The position numbers were made by a program, and so were the translations under genes. The notes under the pieces were generated by a model. The model made no database searches. It was given only the letters and a program-made list of their open reading frames with translations, and was not told the DNA's origin. DNA of 64,000 nt from Plantago ovata (Eukaryota > Streptophyta > Magnoliopsida > Lamiales > Plantaginaceae): assembly GCA_028274465.1 (NCBI GenBank), contig CM051455.1, forward strand, positions 125,585,462 through 125,649,461, given 5' to 3'. Below, piece after piece: positions 35,346-45,280 of this stretch. The first letter of the stretch is position 1. The number at the start of each line of letters is the position of its first letter.

Positions 35346-35533
35346 TGTATGAATGATCTGAAGAATTGGTTTCTGAGATTTATAGAGGTCGGTGTATTGT
35401 GTTTATGTTTGTGTTATGTGAGACTGATGTGTTTGATTGATTGAGATTTGAATATAATGGTTATGGATATTGGAAATTAAAAAAAAAAAAAAAAAAAACG
35501 GATAAAAGAAAAAAAAAAAAAAAGGTCACCAAT

Positions 35534-35547
35534 GGCTCTAGATACCA
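35534..35547 (-). other. Primer-binding site of element D (initiator-Met tRNA)
   Basis: Minus-strand TGGTATCTAGAGCC abuts the 5' LTR and matches the copia initiator-Met site closely. An A-rich leader (35477-35523) separates it from gag. Confidence 0.8.
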
Positions 35548-35906
35548 AGAAGAAAATAAGAACTCATCATGCTGAGAAGTAGAAGTGAGTAGTATTATTA
35601 TTGATTGAAGTGTAATCAGAGTAAATATTACAAGAACTGTTGCTAGCTATTTATACACAAAGAAGAGCTAAAGTTGATGCTCAAATTATGTAATCAATCA
35701 CCAATGGGCATATCAATTATATTCCATGAAGATCTCTGTATCCCATGATTACTGAAGCTCCAAATCCACTCAAGTATATTTTCCATGAATGACAGAATAA
35801 TCACAACTAGCAAATCATTCCAATTTTAGCGCACAACGGAACTTTCTGTTCTTGTGATTATGTTGACTCAAGAGTAGAACTAGTATCTTTAGGATTCTGC
35901 TCAATA
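35548..35906 (-). repeat. 5' LTR of copia element D
   Basis: 359 bp, pairs with 15121-15486 and is followed by the GATTT target duplication at 35907-35911. Confidence 0.85.
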
Positions 35907-35911
35907 GATTT

Positions 35912-36230
35912 CAAAGAGTTTCAAGTCATCAATGGCGGATTTTCCAATAGGCGATGAAACTTCAAATGGTAGGTTGGAATATCTAGAAGACGTCAATACG
36001 AATCCAATGGCGTTGGAATCATGTGATTTCGTTAAGAAACAAAGCCGTACGGAGCTTTCGTAAAGCTCAAGCCATCAATGGTGGATTTTCGAAAATGCAA
36101 TGAAACTTAGAACGGTTGGTTGGAACGTCTATAAGACGTCAATATGAATCCATTAGCGTTGGAATCATGTTCATTAAGAAATAAAGTCGTAATGACATTT
36201 CAAAGTTTGGCCATGGTGAAGGAAGGAGGG
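35912..36230 (+). repeat. ~140-bp tandem repeat, copies 2 and 3 (inside hAT-like element)
   Basis: Anchor TCAAGTCATCAATGG at 35921 and the variant TCAAGCCATCAATGG at 36067 give a 146-bp period; copy 1 is at 14983-15120 with a 138-bp period once element D is discounted. Confidence 0.75.
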
Positions 36231-36285
36231 AAATAAATGTGTGTTTGAGAAACGAGGGTTTGGTTTCAACCCGTTCGGATGTAAA

Positions 36286-36400
36286 TATAACGGGTGTGGG
36301 TCAGGTGCGGGTTTAAAATATAACGGGTGTGGGTCAGGTGCGGGTTTAAAATATAACGAGTGCGTGTCAGGTACGGGTGTAAAATATAAAGGGCGCAGGT
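36286..36400 (+). repeat. hAT-like subterminal repeats
   Basis: Three or more copies of TATAACGGGTGTGGGTCAGG with spacing of about 34 bases, near the right terminus. Such subterminal repeats usually bind the transposase. Confidence 0.55.
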
Positions 36401-36490
36401 CGTGTGCTAGCACCCACACCTAGTTGTTCATAACGGGTGCCCACCCATTGGATGCTAGACCGGGTCGAGTGGCACCAGTTTACAAGCCTA

Positions 36491-36562
36491 GTTGCCACCA
36501 CCACCACCACCTCGCCACCACCACCACTATCACGCCACCGCTGCCACCACCACCACCTCTGC
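36491..36562 (+). repeat. CCA-rich simple repeat, right half
   Basis: Continuation of the CCA repeat at 14469-14531. Its first eight bases are the right hAT target duplication. Confidence 0.85.
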
Positions 36563-37800
36563 CTCTCCACGCCAACACCACCGCCCCTCATCAGATACTT
36601 TATTTATCTTCAGATCTACTTTCTTTCTCATCTCACATTTTCTAGTGTGATTTAAGACTAGGTAGTGTTGTTTTAAAACTGTATTATGTATGGTTGTACG
36701 ACTCTCTCATCTGAATGCTGATATTTTCGAGCAATTCACCTCATAGAGTGTTTGGATTCGAGTTTTCACCTATATGTTTACTTGTAATTGTAAGTGGAAT
36801 GGTTCTCAATATCAATATTTATTAGCAATGTACGTTGATTATATGTTCATTGTAATAGGATGAGAAGGAGGAGGAATTTGAATTTCAATTCAATAAGATG
36901 TTTTATCATGAATTCGTTGTTGTGGTTTTTATAGATTTTGGTGTGGTTTTAATAAATATATAATGATGGTGTGTTGTATTAGTCGATTATATGATTTTAA
37001 GGTAACATGGTGTAGTTATAAGCGTATTTATTGTGGTTTTAAGAACTCGTATTAAGGTTCTAAGCATCATTGATGTGATCTTTAGCTTCACTTGCCTATT
37101 ACTGTTGTGTTGTATTAGTTCATGTTAGTCGATCGTATGTTTGTAAGGAGACATGTTGTGAATATAGGTATCTTTGTTGTAGTTTTAAGAACTCGAGTTA
37201 AGATTCTAAGCATCCTTGATATGATTTTAGTTTCAGTTGCATGTTACTATTGTGTTTGGTGTGGTTTTGTTGTTGTGGTTTTAAGAAGTATTTAATGCTA
37301 ATGTGTTTGGTTTGTCCATTGTATGGTTTTAAGAGGACATGGTGTTGTTATAAGTATCTTAGTTGTGGTTTTAACGAGTGTTGTTATGGTTTGAACAGGT
37401 GCTGATAATTACAATGAGTTTGGTGAAGAAAAGGCAAGAAGAAGTTCTCAAACAAGTTTATTCAAAAAAATCATCGAATGTTTCAATATTGTAATGACTA
37501 AAATGTTTCAAATAATTTATTGTAAATTTGGTCATCGAATTTTTAGACTTGTTTAGTAGTATTTTTTTTTATATTTGTGAATGATTTCAAATTGTTGCTT
37601 AAAAGTATAACAAACCATATTAAAACCATAAAGTAGCTTCTTAAAACCATAACATTATCTCTTAAAACTACACCAAATGATGCTAAAACCATAACGGAAA
37701 ATTTCAAGTCTAACAACTTAAAACCACACAATAACCCCTTAAAACCATACCACAAATGGTCTGACCGGACGGGCAGACAAGGTAAGCTAAAAAACTAGGC
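36563..37800. other. Possible interrupted transcript and field of GGTTTTAAG motifs
   Basis: No protein gene is supported. 36899-37400 is a T/G-rich stretch with repeated TGTGGTTTTAAGAA-type motifs; 37610-37760 carries the complementary CTTAAAACCATA motif many times, giving an inverted field. A TTTGAACAG acceptor-like site near 37398 is followed by a short A/G-rich exon-like segment and AT-rich DNA. This may be an intron and exon of the transcript whose TATA box is at 14365, or a decayed DNA transposon with subterminal repeats. Confidence 0.4.
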
Positions 37801-39739
37801 CTTTCCATTGATTTAGGAAAGGCCGGCCTCTCCCTAGACTTTGGCGTGACAAATTACTTGACACTTATATATTTTGTCCTTCTCACCAAATAACATATTT
37901 TCACGATTTTGGTTTAAAATATGCAGGTTTTAGAGTTTAAAGGAAAAGAGTGGAAGCTAAGGAAGAAAGCCAAGTATCAATTATCCATATGAAGAAAGAT
38001 TTGAAGATCTTTTATGAGGAAAGATCCTAAATCAAGATAAAAGTCTAAAGGAATGTTCTGCATAGCTGAAACATTTCAAGAAAATTACCATACAGCTAAA
38101 GGAAGAATTTGGAAGACTTACTTTTCTATGAAGACAATCCAGGACAATATATACAAGATCTAGAAGTCAACCACGAAATACCGAAATAGTTCAAGCTTCC
38201 ATATTTTATGTGTCATAGCAACTGATTGTGTAACTTTTCAATAGATTGCTAGGTACTTTTAGTAGTCCACAAAAAGTAGTTATTTGTTTTACTTCTTTCT
38301 CTAGTCTCTATTGAAGTTTTCTCGATAGAATAGTTTCATGCTTACACGCATATTTGTAAAACCATTATTTTTGGTATAACGCCACAAGGTTTTCCGACTA
38401 GTCCTTTAGGGATGTTTAGATTTTAATAACTAAGCATTTACTTATTCTGCTGCATATTATTCTAGTATGTGGTATGTTTGTTGGTGTCAAGTAACACGTG
38501 TTAGGAACACCTTCGTATAACACATGTATTTATCCTAATTCATGCCACATGCATGGAACTTTCTTGACGAGTGGTCAATATTGAATTTTCTAAACTAAAT
38601 GTTTTGAATGTGGAGCTGAGCTATCTGGACTAGTGGCGAGGGAGTCCATGAACTTGTGATCATACCTTGAGCAACAATATGTTTCATTTCAATTGTGATG
38701 TTACTTTTCAAGAACTACACATTGTTTTACAATTCTAGAATTATCTAAGAGATTTTATACGAATTAGATCCTTTTAGTTGCATTATTTTCTGGTTACTAG
38801 TTTTAATGCTCCAATCATCTCGAACGGTTTTAAATTTTATCTTTCAAGAGATCTCGACTTAGTACGAGTTGTATATATTTATCTTAGTCCGTATAATAAA
38901 ATTTGGGATGATTAACTTTTCCTATTTTTCATGTATATATATATATAATAAAAGCTTCCACCAAAAGTCCAACGTGACTCAAAATTATACACACAACCAT
39001 CTCACATGTTTTTTCGAGGGCTACATGGCTATATATGTAGCCAAATAAGCAATACTTATTTTATTAAGCCTTCTAAAATAACCATTAGGAGCATGATTTG
39101 GGCTTTAGAGGCTTCATAGACTTTATAAGCCCTAAATGAGCCTCCCTACGAGTACATCTTACTCATTAGCAAGTAAGATGTACTTCCGGCGAACAACTAA
39201 AGAGCTCAACTTTCTTTTATTTACCTTTTTATATTGGGTTGACATTAAATTAATTGTAAGTGATAAAAAAAGAATTTTAAATTTTAGAAGCTGGAAATAT
39301 AAGGATTATATTTTCATAATATTATTAAATTATGTTTCCATAATAATATCTGATTAGTTTTAGTTTAACCGTGTATCAAAAATCAACAAAACAAAGTGAG
39401 AATTTTCAAAATACCATGAGGGAGTAAGTGAGTGATATGTTTATTCTCTTATTTATTTATTCATTTAAAAGATTGTTGAATGTGCTAATAGGAAAAATGA
39501 TAAATTTGTAAAAGGTTGTAGAATGTTTTATGTATGAGATATGATAAAGCTCATCCATTCCCTAGTTTTAGACATTGCACATATATAAAGATAAAATTGT
39601 TATGCCCTATATATGGGTAATTATGAGGTATCTATTCATATTCGATATGGGCATCAACAATACTCATCTTCCCTGCCCGGAGCTTTGACAAAATCTCCAT
39701 CAAAGTTCCTATGGAAAATTAGGTGGAAATAGAAAGTAA
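37801..39739. other. AT-rich intergenic DNA
   Basis: No gene recognised. A TA-repeat lies near 38935-38952 and short palindromes are scattered. 38080-38420 looks promoter/terminator-like (AATATATACAAG at about 38145) but nothing identifies it. Confidence 0.5.
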
Positions 39740-40360
39740 GCGTGCCTCGATTCAAAATAATGAGATTAGTTTGGCACTGCTCCGGGATCCATATCTATCG
39801 TCATCCATGAAGAGAGAAGAATCCTAGATATATATGGATCTGAATCATCGGGGTATTTAGACTTCAGATGAATGAGAGAAGATTGCATAATACCATAATA
39901 TTTGTAGATATAGGAACCACATTCAGGCATGTGAACAGATATATCAACTGTAAATGAGTGATCAAACATATGAATAGGCATGTGAGCATATTTAGGAGTT
40001 ATCTCTACTTGATCCTATTCTTTACTTTCGCAGAGATAATCATTCCCTGTGATTTTCTGTCATGTAACAAACACTTTGTTGAAATAATACTTACTGACAT
40101 ATCTCCAGATTTAGTGAGACTAGAGAAAGATAATAAGTTGAAAACCAAAAGTAGGAGCATACAAAACATCGTACAAAGTTAAATCATCAATTAACTCTGC
40201 TTTAGCAACATTACCATTAGGTAAACTAATATTAATATCAACATGGGTAAGATTTGAAGGGTAAAGATTCATATTGCAAATCATATGTACCAGTGTCCAA
40301 AATCCATCTATACACCACTATTATAAAGTTGGTTGTTATTCTTTGTTCATAATCTACACT
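39740..40360 (-). mobile_element. Eroded Ty1/copia fragment (protease region)
   Basis: On the minus strand near 40310-40140, WILDTGTYDMICNM followed by LPNGN and LYDVLYAPTF matches the copia protease pattern (active-site DTG, then a Val-Leu-Tyr-x-Pro motif). Surrounding sequence is too decayed to outline LTRs. Broken in many places and older than the nested elements. Confidence 0.5.
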
Positions 40361-41290
40361 TTTTCAGCCATAGTCCATCCACCAGACATAGTGTTAATGT
40401 CGCCCCTGGATTACTTATACGAACATAAATTCAAATATCTACTTCGGATTAGTATAAGATCAATTTCCAAAATTAGTAATTTTGTTCATAATAGATCAAA
40501 ACGATCTATCCATCAATATGTGTCATTAATGAAGACTCAATTTTTCATCATGCACACTTGCAACAAATCCATCCATAAGCAAAGCTAGCATGCATCATCC
40601 TGCAAAACAGACTATCGCAATGAATCCACTATCTTTAGGTGTTTCAATTCATAAACAATGAAAAAAAAATTAATCAAGCTTACTTGTTCCCCTGATTGAT
40701 CTCTGAAAAACTCAACTCCCACACTTGCATTTAAATGCCTCGATCGGGTGGTTAGTATTAGTGAAATCTATCATATAATCCCAGGTCAGCTCTTCATATG
40801 ACTTCACTTTTTTCTTCCTAAAAGAGCCACCTGCACCCAGATGTGATTAGAAGACACTATAAACATCTTAGGCAGTTAACATTTTCACATTTAATTAATT
40901 AACAAAGAGGGGTTCAACGTTATATGTACATGATGCCAAGCTTTGTTATTGTTATTCACTAGAACTTTAACGTCTATAAGGTTGACATCTTCACATCAGG
41001 AGATACAAAGAAAAACATGGGTCTCAAATGATTCCAATCACAAATGGGGATGTACACCCTAGACCAATACAAAAAGAACAACGGCAAAAGCACTCGATCC
41101 AGCCAAACCGGGGAATTGAGTAACAGCTAGGCAAGCCTAGCCCAAGAAACTATGTATAGTGTATACATATGATTGCTTCATAACACTTTATCTAAGACAT
41201 TCATTCTGTATTCTTATTTGAATAATATTAGCATTTGACATTGGCTTATACTTAAATGGGAGATCATATTCTTGCAAGAGTGGACAAGAG
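40361..41290. other. AT-rich intergenic DNA
   Basis: No gene or repeat could be supported here. Short reading frames look random. Confidence 0.5.
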
Positions 41291-41295
41291 AATAT

Positions 41296-41583
41296 TTACA
41301 TGTGGTTTATAAATCTGGAGGCACTGCCGTAATATCCTGAATCCACGCAGAATGATGTATCATTATTGATTTGTGCTTCTGTTTCTTCATCCACGACAAG
41401 TTCAAAAGACATTGCATTGTGGTCTCTATTACCTACCTCATTGCCAATCAATTCGGATAAATCTTTCCATAATTCATTTCTATCAAATAGCTCATTCGTC
41501 CTTAAAAGTCTCATTGTGGTCTCTATTACCCCTGGGAGCAAGTCTTCAAAGGTCCTTAAACCCCCAACCCTTCTCACCTTCAC
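41296..41583 (-). CDS. Unrecognised coding-like fragment
   Basis: A 95-residue minus-strand frame has non-random composition: VRRVGGLRTFEDLLPGVIET, RNELWKDLSELIG, then an acidic tail. It has balanced amino acids and an amphipathic helix pattern, unlike shadow frames nearby. I do not recognise the family. It may be an exon or a captured gene piece. No splice partners were found and it overlaps nothing else, sitting just upstream of the PPR pseudogene on the other strand. Confidence 0.3.
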   Translation of the reverse strand: MKVRRVGGLRTFEDLLPGVIETTMRLLRTNELFDRNELWKDLSELIGNEVGNRDHNAMSFELVVDEETEAQINNDTSFCVDSGYYGSASRFINHM

Positions 41584-41689
41584 CCTTGAACACTTCTAGA
41601 CTTTTACTCACTCCTTTTTGTGCAATTCTATTCCCACAACTATATTTTTTATCACAATTTATTATCCAAAGTACTTGCACATGATCAGG

Positions 41690-42610
41690 GTATATGCCAG
41701 GAGGGGTGATATTGGAAAAGCAACGCGACTCTTTGAGAGGACGAAGGGAGAAGGCGACCCAGTTACGTGGAACTAGATGATTTCAGGGTACATATTAAAT
41801 GATCAACACGAAAATGCGATAAAACTATATCTTGCAATGTGTAGATCATCAGTAAGTCAGACTAGATTGACCTTAATTTGCCACTCTGTTTCAAGCCTGT
41901 GGAAGGTTGGTTTCTTTTCAACAACGACAGTTACTTCATGGTCCTTTGATGAAAACTCCTTTTTCATCCTATATTCATGTTGGGACTGCTCTAGTTGACA
42001 TGTATTCGAAATGTGGAAGCATTTATGACGCAAATATGGTGTTTAGATTAACGACTATGCATATCATGGATTCGGTTGTGAACCCGTATCATTATTTAAT
42101 CTCATGGCCAAAAGAAAGACAAAACCAAAGGCAACAACATTCGTGGTTGTATTATCTTCTTGTGCCCGAGCAAGATAGATTGATGACGGAATCAAAATTT
42201 TCGAGTCCATGAAGGAAAATTTCGGTATTACTCCAACTATAGAGCACTTTACGTGTGTTGTGGATCTTCTTCACCGAGCAGGCGTTGTTCGGGAGGCTGA
42301 GGAGCTTAATGAAAGGGTTCCACTTGAAGATGAAAAATTATGTTGACCACATTGCTTAATGCTTGCTGGTTTTGGATGGATACAGAAGTAGGTGGGCGGG
42401 TGGCTAAAAAGATGTTTGCTTTGGACCAGTATGCGTCCTCTGCCTACGTTCTCATGTCTAACATTTATTCAACATTAGGGAAAATGGCCAGAGCAGACGA
42501 AGGTGCGGGATCATTTAAGAGAGTATGGAGGTAAGAAGGATCCGAGTTTCATTTGGATTGATGTAAATAAGGTGTTCCATGTGTTTTCTACAGATGATAC
42601 AAACCATTTT
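41690..42610 (+). pseudogene. Broken PPR gene (E-type pentatricopeptide repeat protein fragment)
   Basis: Plus-strand pieces in several frames give a PPR protein. Repeat motifs include VYARRGDIGKATRLFER, WN then MISGYILNDQHENAIKLY, HVGTALVDMYSKCGSIYDA, and EHFTCVVDLLHRAGVVREAEEL. An E domain follows (TLLNACWFWMDTEVGGRVAKK, LDQYASSAYVLMSNIYS). PPR proteins bind organelle RNA; this type usually acts in editing in mitochondria or chloroplasts. The N-terminus and targeting peptide are absent. It carries an in-frame stop after WN near 41774, frame changes near 41900-42000, 42150-42180 and 42340, and further shifts after 42480. Intron absence is normal for PPR genes. Confidence 0.75.
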
Positions 42611-42846
42611 TTATATGATTTTCGATATATTAGGGTCCCTAACAAGAATTGCACATTCTGATGCTCAAATTGTTATTCAGATCTATTAAAATTAAAGAAC
42701 CCGTTTCAAACAGAAAGTCTTCGAAGTGAACTTGTATACCAAGCACATACAAGTTTGACTTTTGCCAATACATCAAAACATAAAACATGGTCACTCTGGT
42801 ACCACACCATGTTGGCCTTGTGTTCCTTTCTCAGAACATGCATTCT

Positions 42847-44418
42847 CTAGGACATATTCTTGTGTTCAGCTGAGAAATTCATATCTTCTTTTATCATCTT
42901 GTTTGTTTCAGAGTTCTGAGCTTGATTCTCAGTTAAAACCATAGAATATGAGCCTTGCTCATTCATATCAGCATGCATAAACGTTTGATCAATGAACCTT
43001 CCTCTAACAGATCTTCCACCTCTTGCTTCTCTATTGGTTGGACCATAGGTACTAGTCTGACCATAAGTGATCTTTCTGTTTCTATCATTTGGATAACCAT
43101 GGAACTTGTAGCAATTTTCAACATTACGGTTGGTCATTTGATAGTTGATACAAAACAAATTTTCTTTACTTTTATGACCAATAAAAAAATCAGAAGCATC
43201 AACTGTCTGTACAGAGCTCTCAGAAGGACGAATGGAACCACTTGCTTGTTTCTATCTTTCTTCTTGCTGAACAAATAGAAAACTCTGTCAAGATTTGGGA
43301 GTGGTTCTTGAGAAATGATCTTTCCTCTGATAAAATCAAAATATTCATTCAAGCTCATTAAAAACTTATAGATTCCTCTTTCCTCCAAAATTCTTTTAAA
43401 CTTGTCAGTGAGCTTGCATTTGCAGAGGCCACACTCACAGCTTGGTAATGGCTCACAGTTCTTGAGCTCAATTTTATTTTATTGAGGTTTTCCTCAAGCG
43501 TATAAGTTCTTATATCACTAGGCTCAGCATATCTTATCTTAAGCTTTTCATAAGCTTCTTTACCTGTGTCACAGAATAAAATTGTGCTTTTGATATCTAG
43601 AGAAACCGAGTGATGTAGCCATGAAAGGATAAGTGTATTACATTTTACCCATGCCTTCAAATCTGGAGAATCACACTTTGGCATAACAAGTGTACCATCA
43701 ATAAAACCAGTCTTGCTTTTAGCTTAAGATTCATCTGGAAATCTCTGTGCCACGTATGGAAATTAGTTCCATCCAAAACAGTGGTCACAACTCCAGAGTT
43801 ACTATTATCAGTGGTGGAAAGAAAGTATGGAGAATATGGATTATCATGAGACATTGATGAGCCTCTAGGCTTCTTATTTTTGTCTTTAGAATCCTCGACT
43901 ATATCAACCATGTTTGCTTAAAACAAGAACAAATCAGAAGATTTAGATACAACAAATAAAATAAAACGAAAGCTTAAGAGAGTCCTAGGCAAGCCTAAGC
44001 TCTTGATACCATACTAAAATCTAAAGTAATACAAGAACAAGAAAAGAAAGTGTAAGTCACTGGATATAAGAGAAAAATTGCAAGTCATATTGCTTGTGTG
44101 TGAATGAATTTTACAAGGTCTTTGGAAGTCTATTTATAGCTACAAGTGATAGCAATGTGTAAACACTAAAATTTATTGCACTTCCTGTAGACTAGCCATG
44201 CCTCATACTCAGTTATTGCACTTCATGTAGACTAGACATGTTGCCTCATGCTCATTAAATGAGTCTTCACTTTGCCACATGCTGCTCAAATGTTCCGTAT
44301 GCTTGTATCTGCTCCTTTGTATTTAAAACCTCTCACTTCTCTTTTGGTTTTTTGGCAGCAACGTTTGACTAGTGTATTTGCACTATTCTGATCAACATTT
44401 AGTTGATGATTTCTAACA
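42847..44418 (-). mobile_element. Element G: Ty1/copia remnant with 5' LTR, primer site and gag
   Basis: On the minus strand: a putative 5' LTR (44418 to 44012), an initiator-Met primer site TGGTATCAAGAGC (43999-44011), then gag. The Copia-N-terminal segment (PYSPYFLSTTDNSNSG, LDGTNFHTWHRDFQMNLK), the middle (WVKCNTLILSWLHHSV, ATGKEAYEKL-like) and a weak zinc-knuckle region with CYKFHGYP are recognisable. Downstream pol is not found next to it; the PPR pseudogene lies there. Broken in several places and clearly older than the nested copies. Its 3' LTR was not located. Confidence 0.65.
44012..44418 (-). repeat. Putative 5' LTR of copia remnant G
   Basis: Limits are set by the primer site on one side and a TGTTAGAAAT start (minus strand) on the other. 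No second copy confirms it. Confidence 0.45.
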
Positions 44419-44448
44419 CCACCAAACCCACCACCACCTCTACTCCTC
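44286..44448 (-). pseudogene. Glycine-rich coding-like fragment, split by the LTR-like unit
   Basis: Adjacent to the insertion, the minus strand encodes a Gly-rich stretch (RSRGGGGFGGVRNHQL), and the other flank (47587-47640) encodes a similar SGGRDGNGGP stretch. The reading direction and composition agree across the insertion. It could be a host gene piece or part of an older element; no family identified. Confidence 0.3.
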
Positions 44449-45139
44449 TGTGACGCCCCGCCAGGAAGCATCCTTCTCCCTAACTCAACGCCACCCGCCT
44501 GCAACCTTCCTTTCAGAGACATCTCAGCTCTGTCAGAAAGTTATAGGAACGGACTAAAATAAAAATCCATACTTTTAAAAGCCATGTTGCTTAACAGAAT
44601 ATAAATGACATTGCTTTAATCTGGATGTGGGCCCATCGATCCTCGATGTAGTCAACGTATACATTGATCTCCATAAAGTTGGGCATCAAATAATTATCCT
44701 GAGTTCCTCTTAAAGAGAATGTCAATCACCTAAAAGAGTACACCTGAGAAAATATGGACAAAACAAAGAACGGAATACAACAAAGAACTTTCAATATGAA
44801 ATAAGATGATGATACGAGCTTGAATATCAGATACCAACGGATGACAACCTTATAACTCCATCGAGGCACGGCCTCGTAAAAGAACAAAAACAAACATGTC
44901 GAGATTCATGCCATACCAGATCAACGAATACACCAACCATCGGGTTATCCAGAGTCTGGGAAAAGATCTGCTGAAGATGACCTTAACCGTCGGTCCGTCC
45001 CGCCCGGTAGCCACCCACGACAGTCTAGGGCCCAATTCACAAATAGATAATTGATAGTGTTCATAATTCATAATGCTCGGTATCATCTTTGGAAAGAGTA
45101 CAATATCGCAAAGCGATATACAATGGTTTTAGATAATAA

Positions 45140-45280
45140 GAACCTGAACGCAAATTAGGTAAGTCAAACAGATCACAAATATACAACAATAGAATGATTG
45201 CTCATCAGATAAAAAGAACCTGGACGCAAATCAGGTAAGTCAAACAGATCACAAATATACAACAATAGAATGATTGCTTA
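45140..45280 (+). repeat. 76-bp tandem duplication
   Basis: GAACCTGAACGCAAATTAGG and its near copy GAACCTGGACGCAAATCAGG start at 45140 and 45216, each followed by the same GTAAGTCAAACAGATCACAA stretch. Confidence 0.85.

Larger units (their letters stand above)
15121..35906 (-). mobile_element. Element D: Ty1/copia retrotransposon (Ale/Retrofit-like), interrupted by element C
   Basis: LTRs of about 360 bp (15121-15486 and 35548-35906) are flanked by GATTT duplications (15116-15120 and 35907-35911). On the minus strand the order is LTR, initiator-Met tRNA primer site, gag, protease (with a SINE inserted), integrase, reverse transcriptase, RNase H, purine tract, LTR. Element C is inserted in the pol region between 17159 and 32172. 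The LTRs differ at about 8 of 359 sites plus one 7-base indel (roughly 2%), implying about one to two million years. The coding part is broken in several places (at least half a dozen breaks besides the insertions). Confidence 0.85.
14532..36490. mobile_element. Non-autonomous hAT-like DNA transposon (about 1.2 kb without its inner insertions)
   Basis: Left terminus TAGGCCTAACGGGTGGCAAC; right terminus read inward TAGGCTTGTAAACTGGTGCC. Flanking 8-bp duplications GTCGCCAC (14524-14531) and GTTGCCAC (36491-36498) differ by one base. Eight-base duplications and a TAGG-type terminus with CGGGT-rich subterminal repeats are hAT features. Subterminal motifs GGGTGTGGGTCAGGTGCGGG repeat at 36286-36400, with complementary CACCCGCACCCG-type copies at 14610-14655. 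Subtracting copia D (15121-35911) leaves about 1168 bp with a ~140-bp tandem repeat and no transposase. Confidence 0.6.

Noticed and set aside
38080-38420. Endogenous pararetrovirus promoter region
   Set aside because: Only a TATA-like box and A/T-rich leader style; no coding domain nearby to support it.
38913-39000. Helitron 5' end (TATATAATAAAAGCTTCC)
   Set aside because: The start resembles Helitron termini, but there is no preceding A, no 3' hairpin with CTRR end and no helicase found.
42762-43278. Plus-strand ORFs over the copia remnant G
   Set aside because: They are antisense to recognisable gag segments and show no domain.
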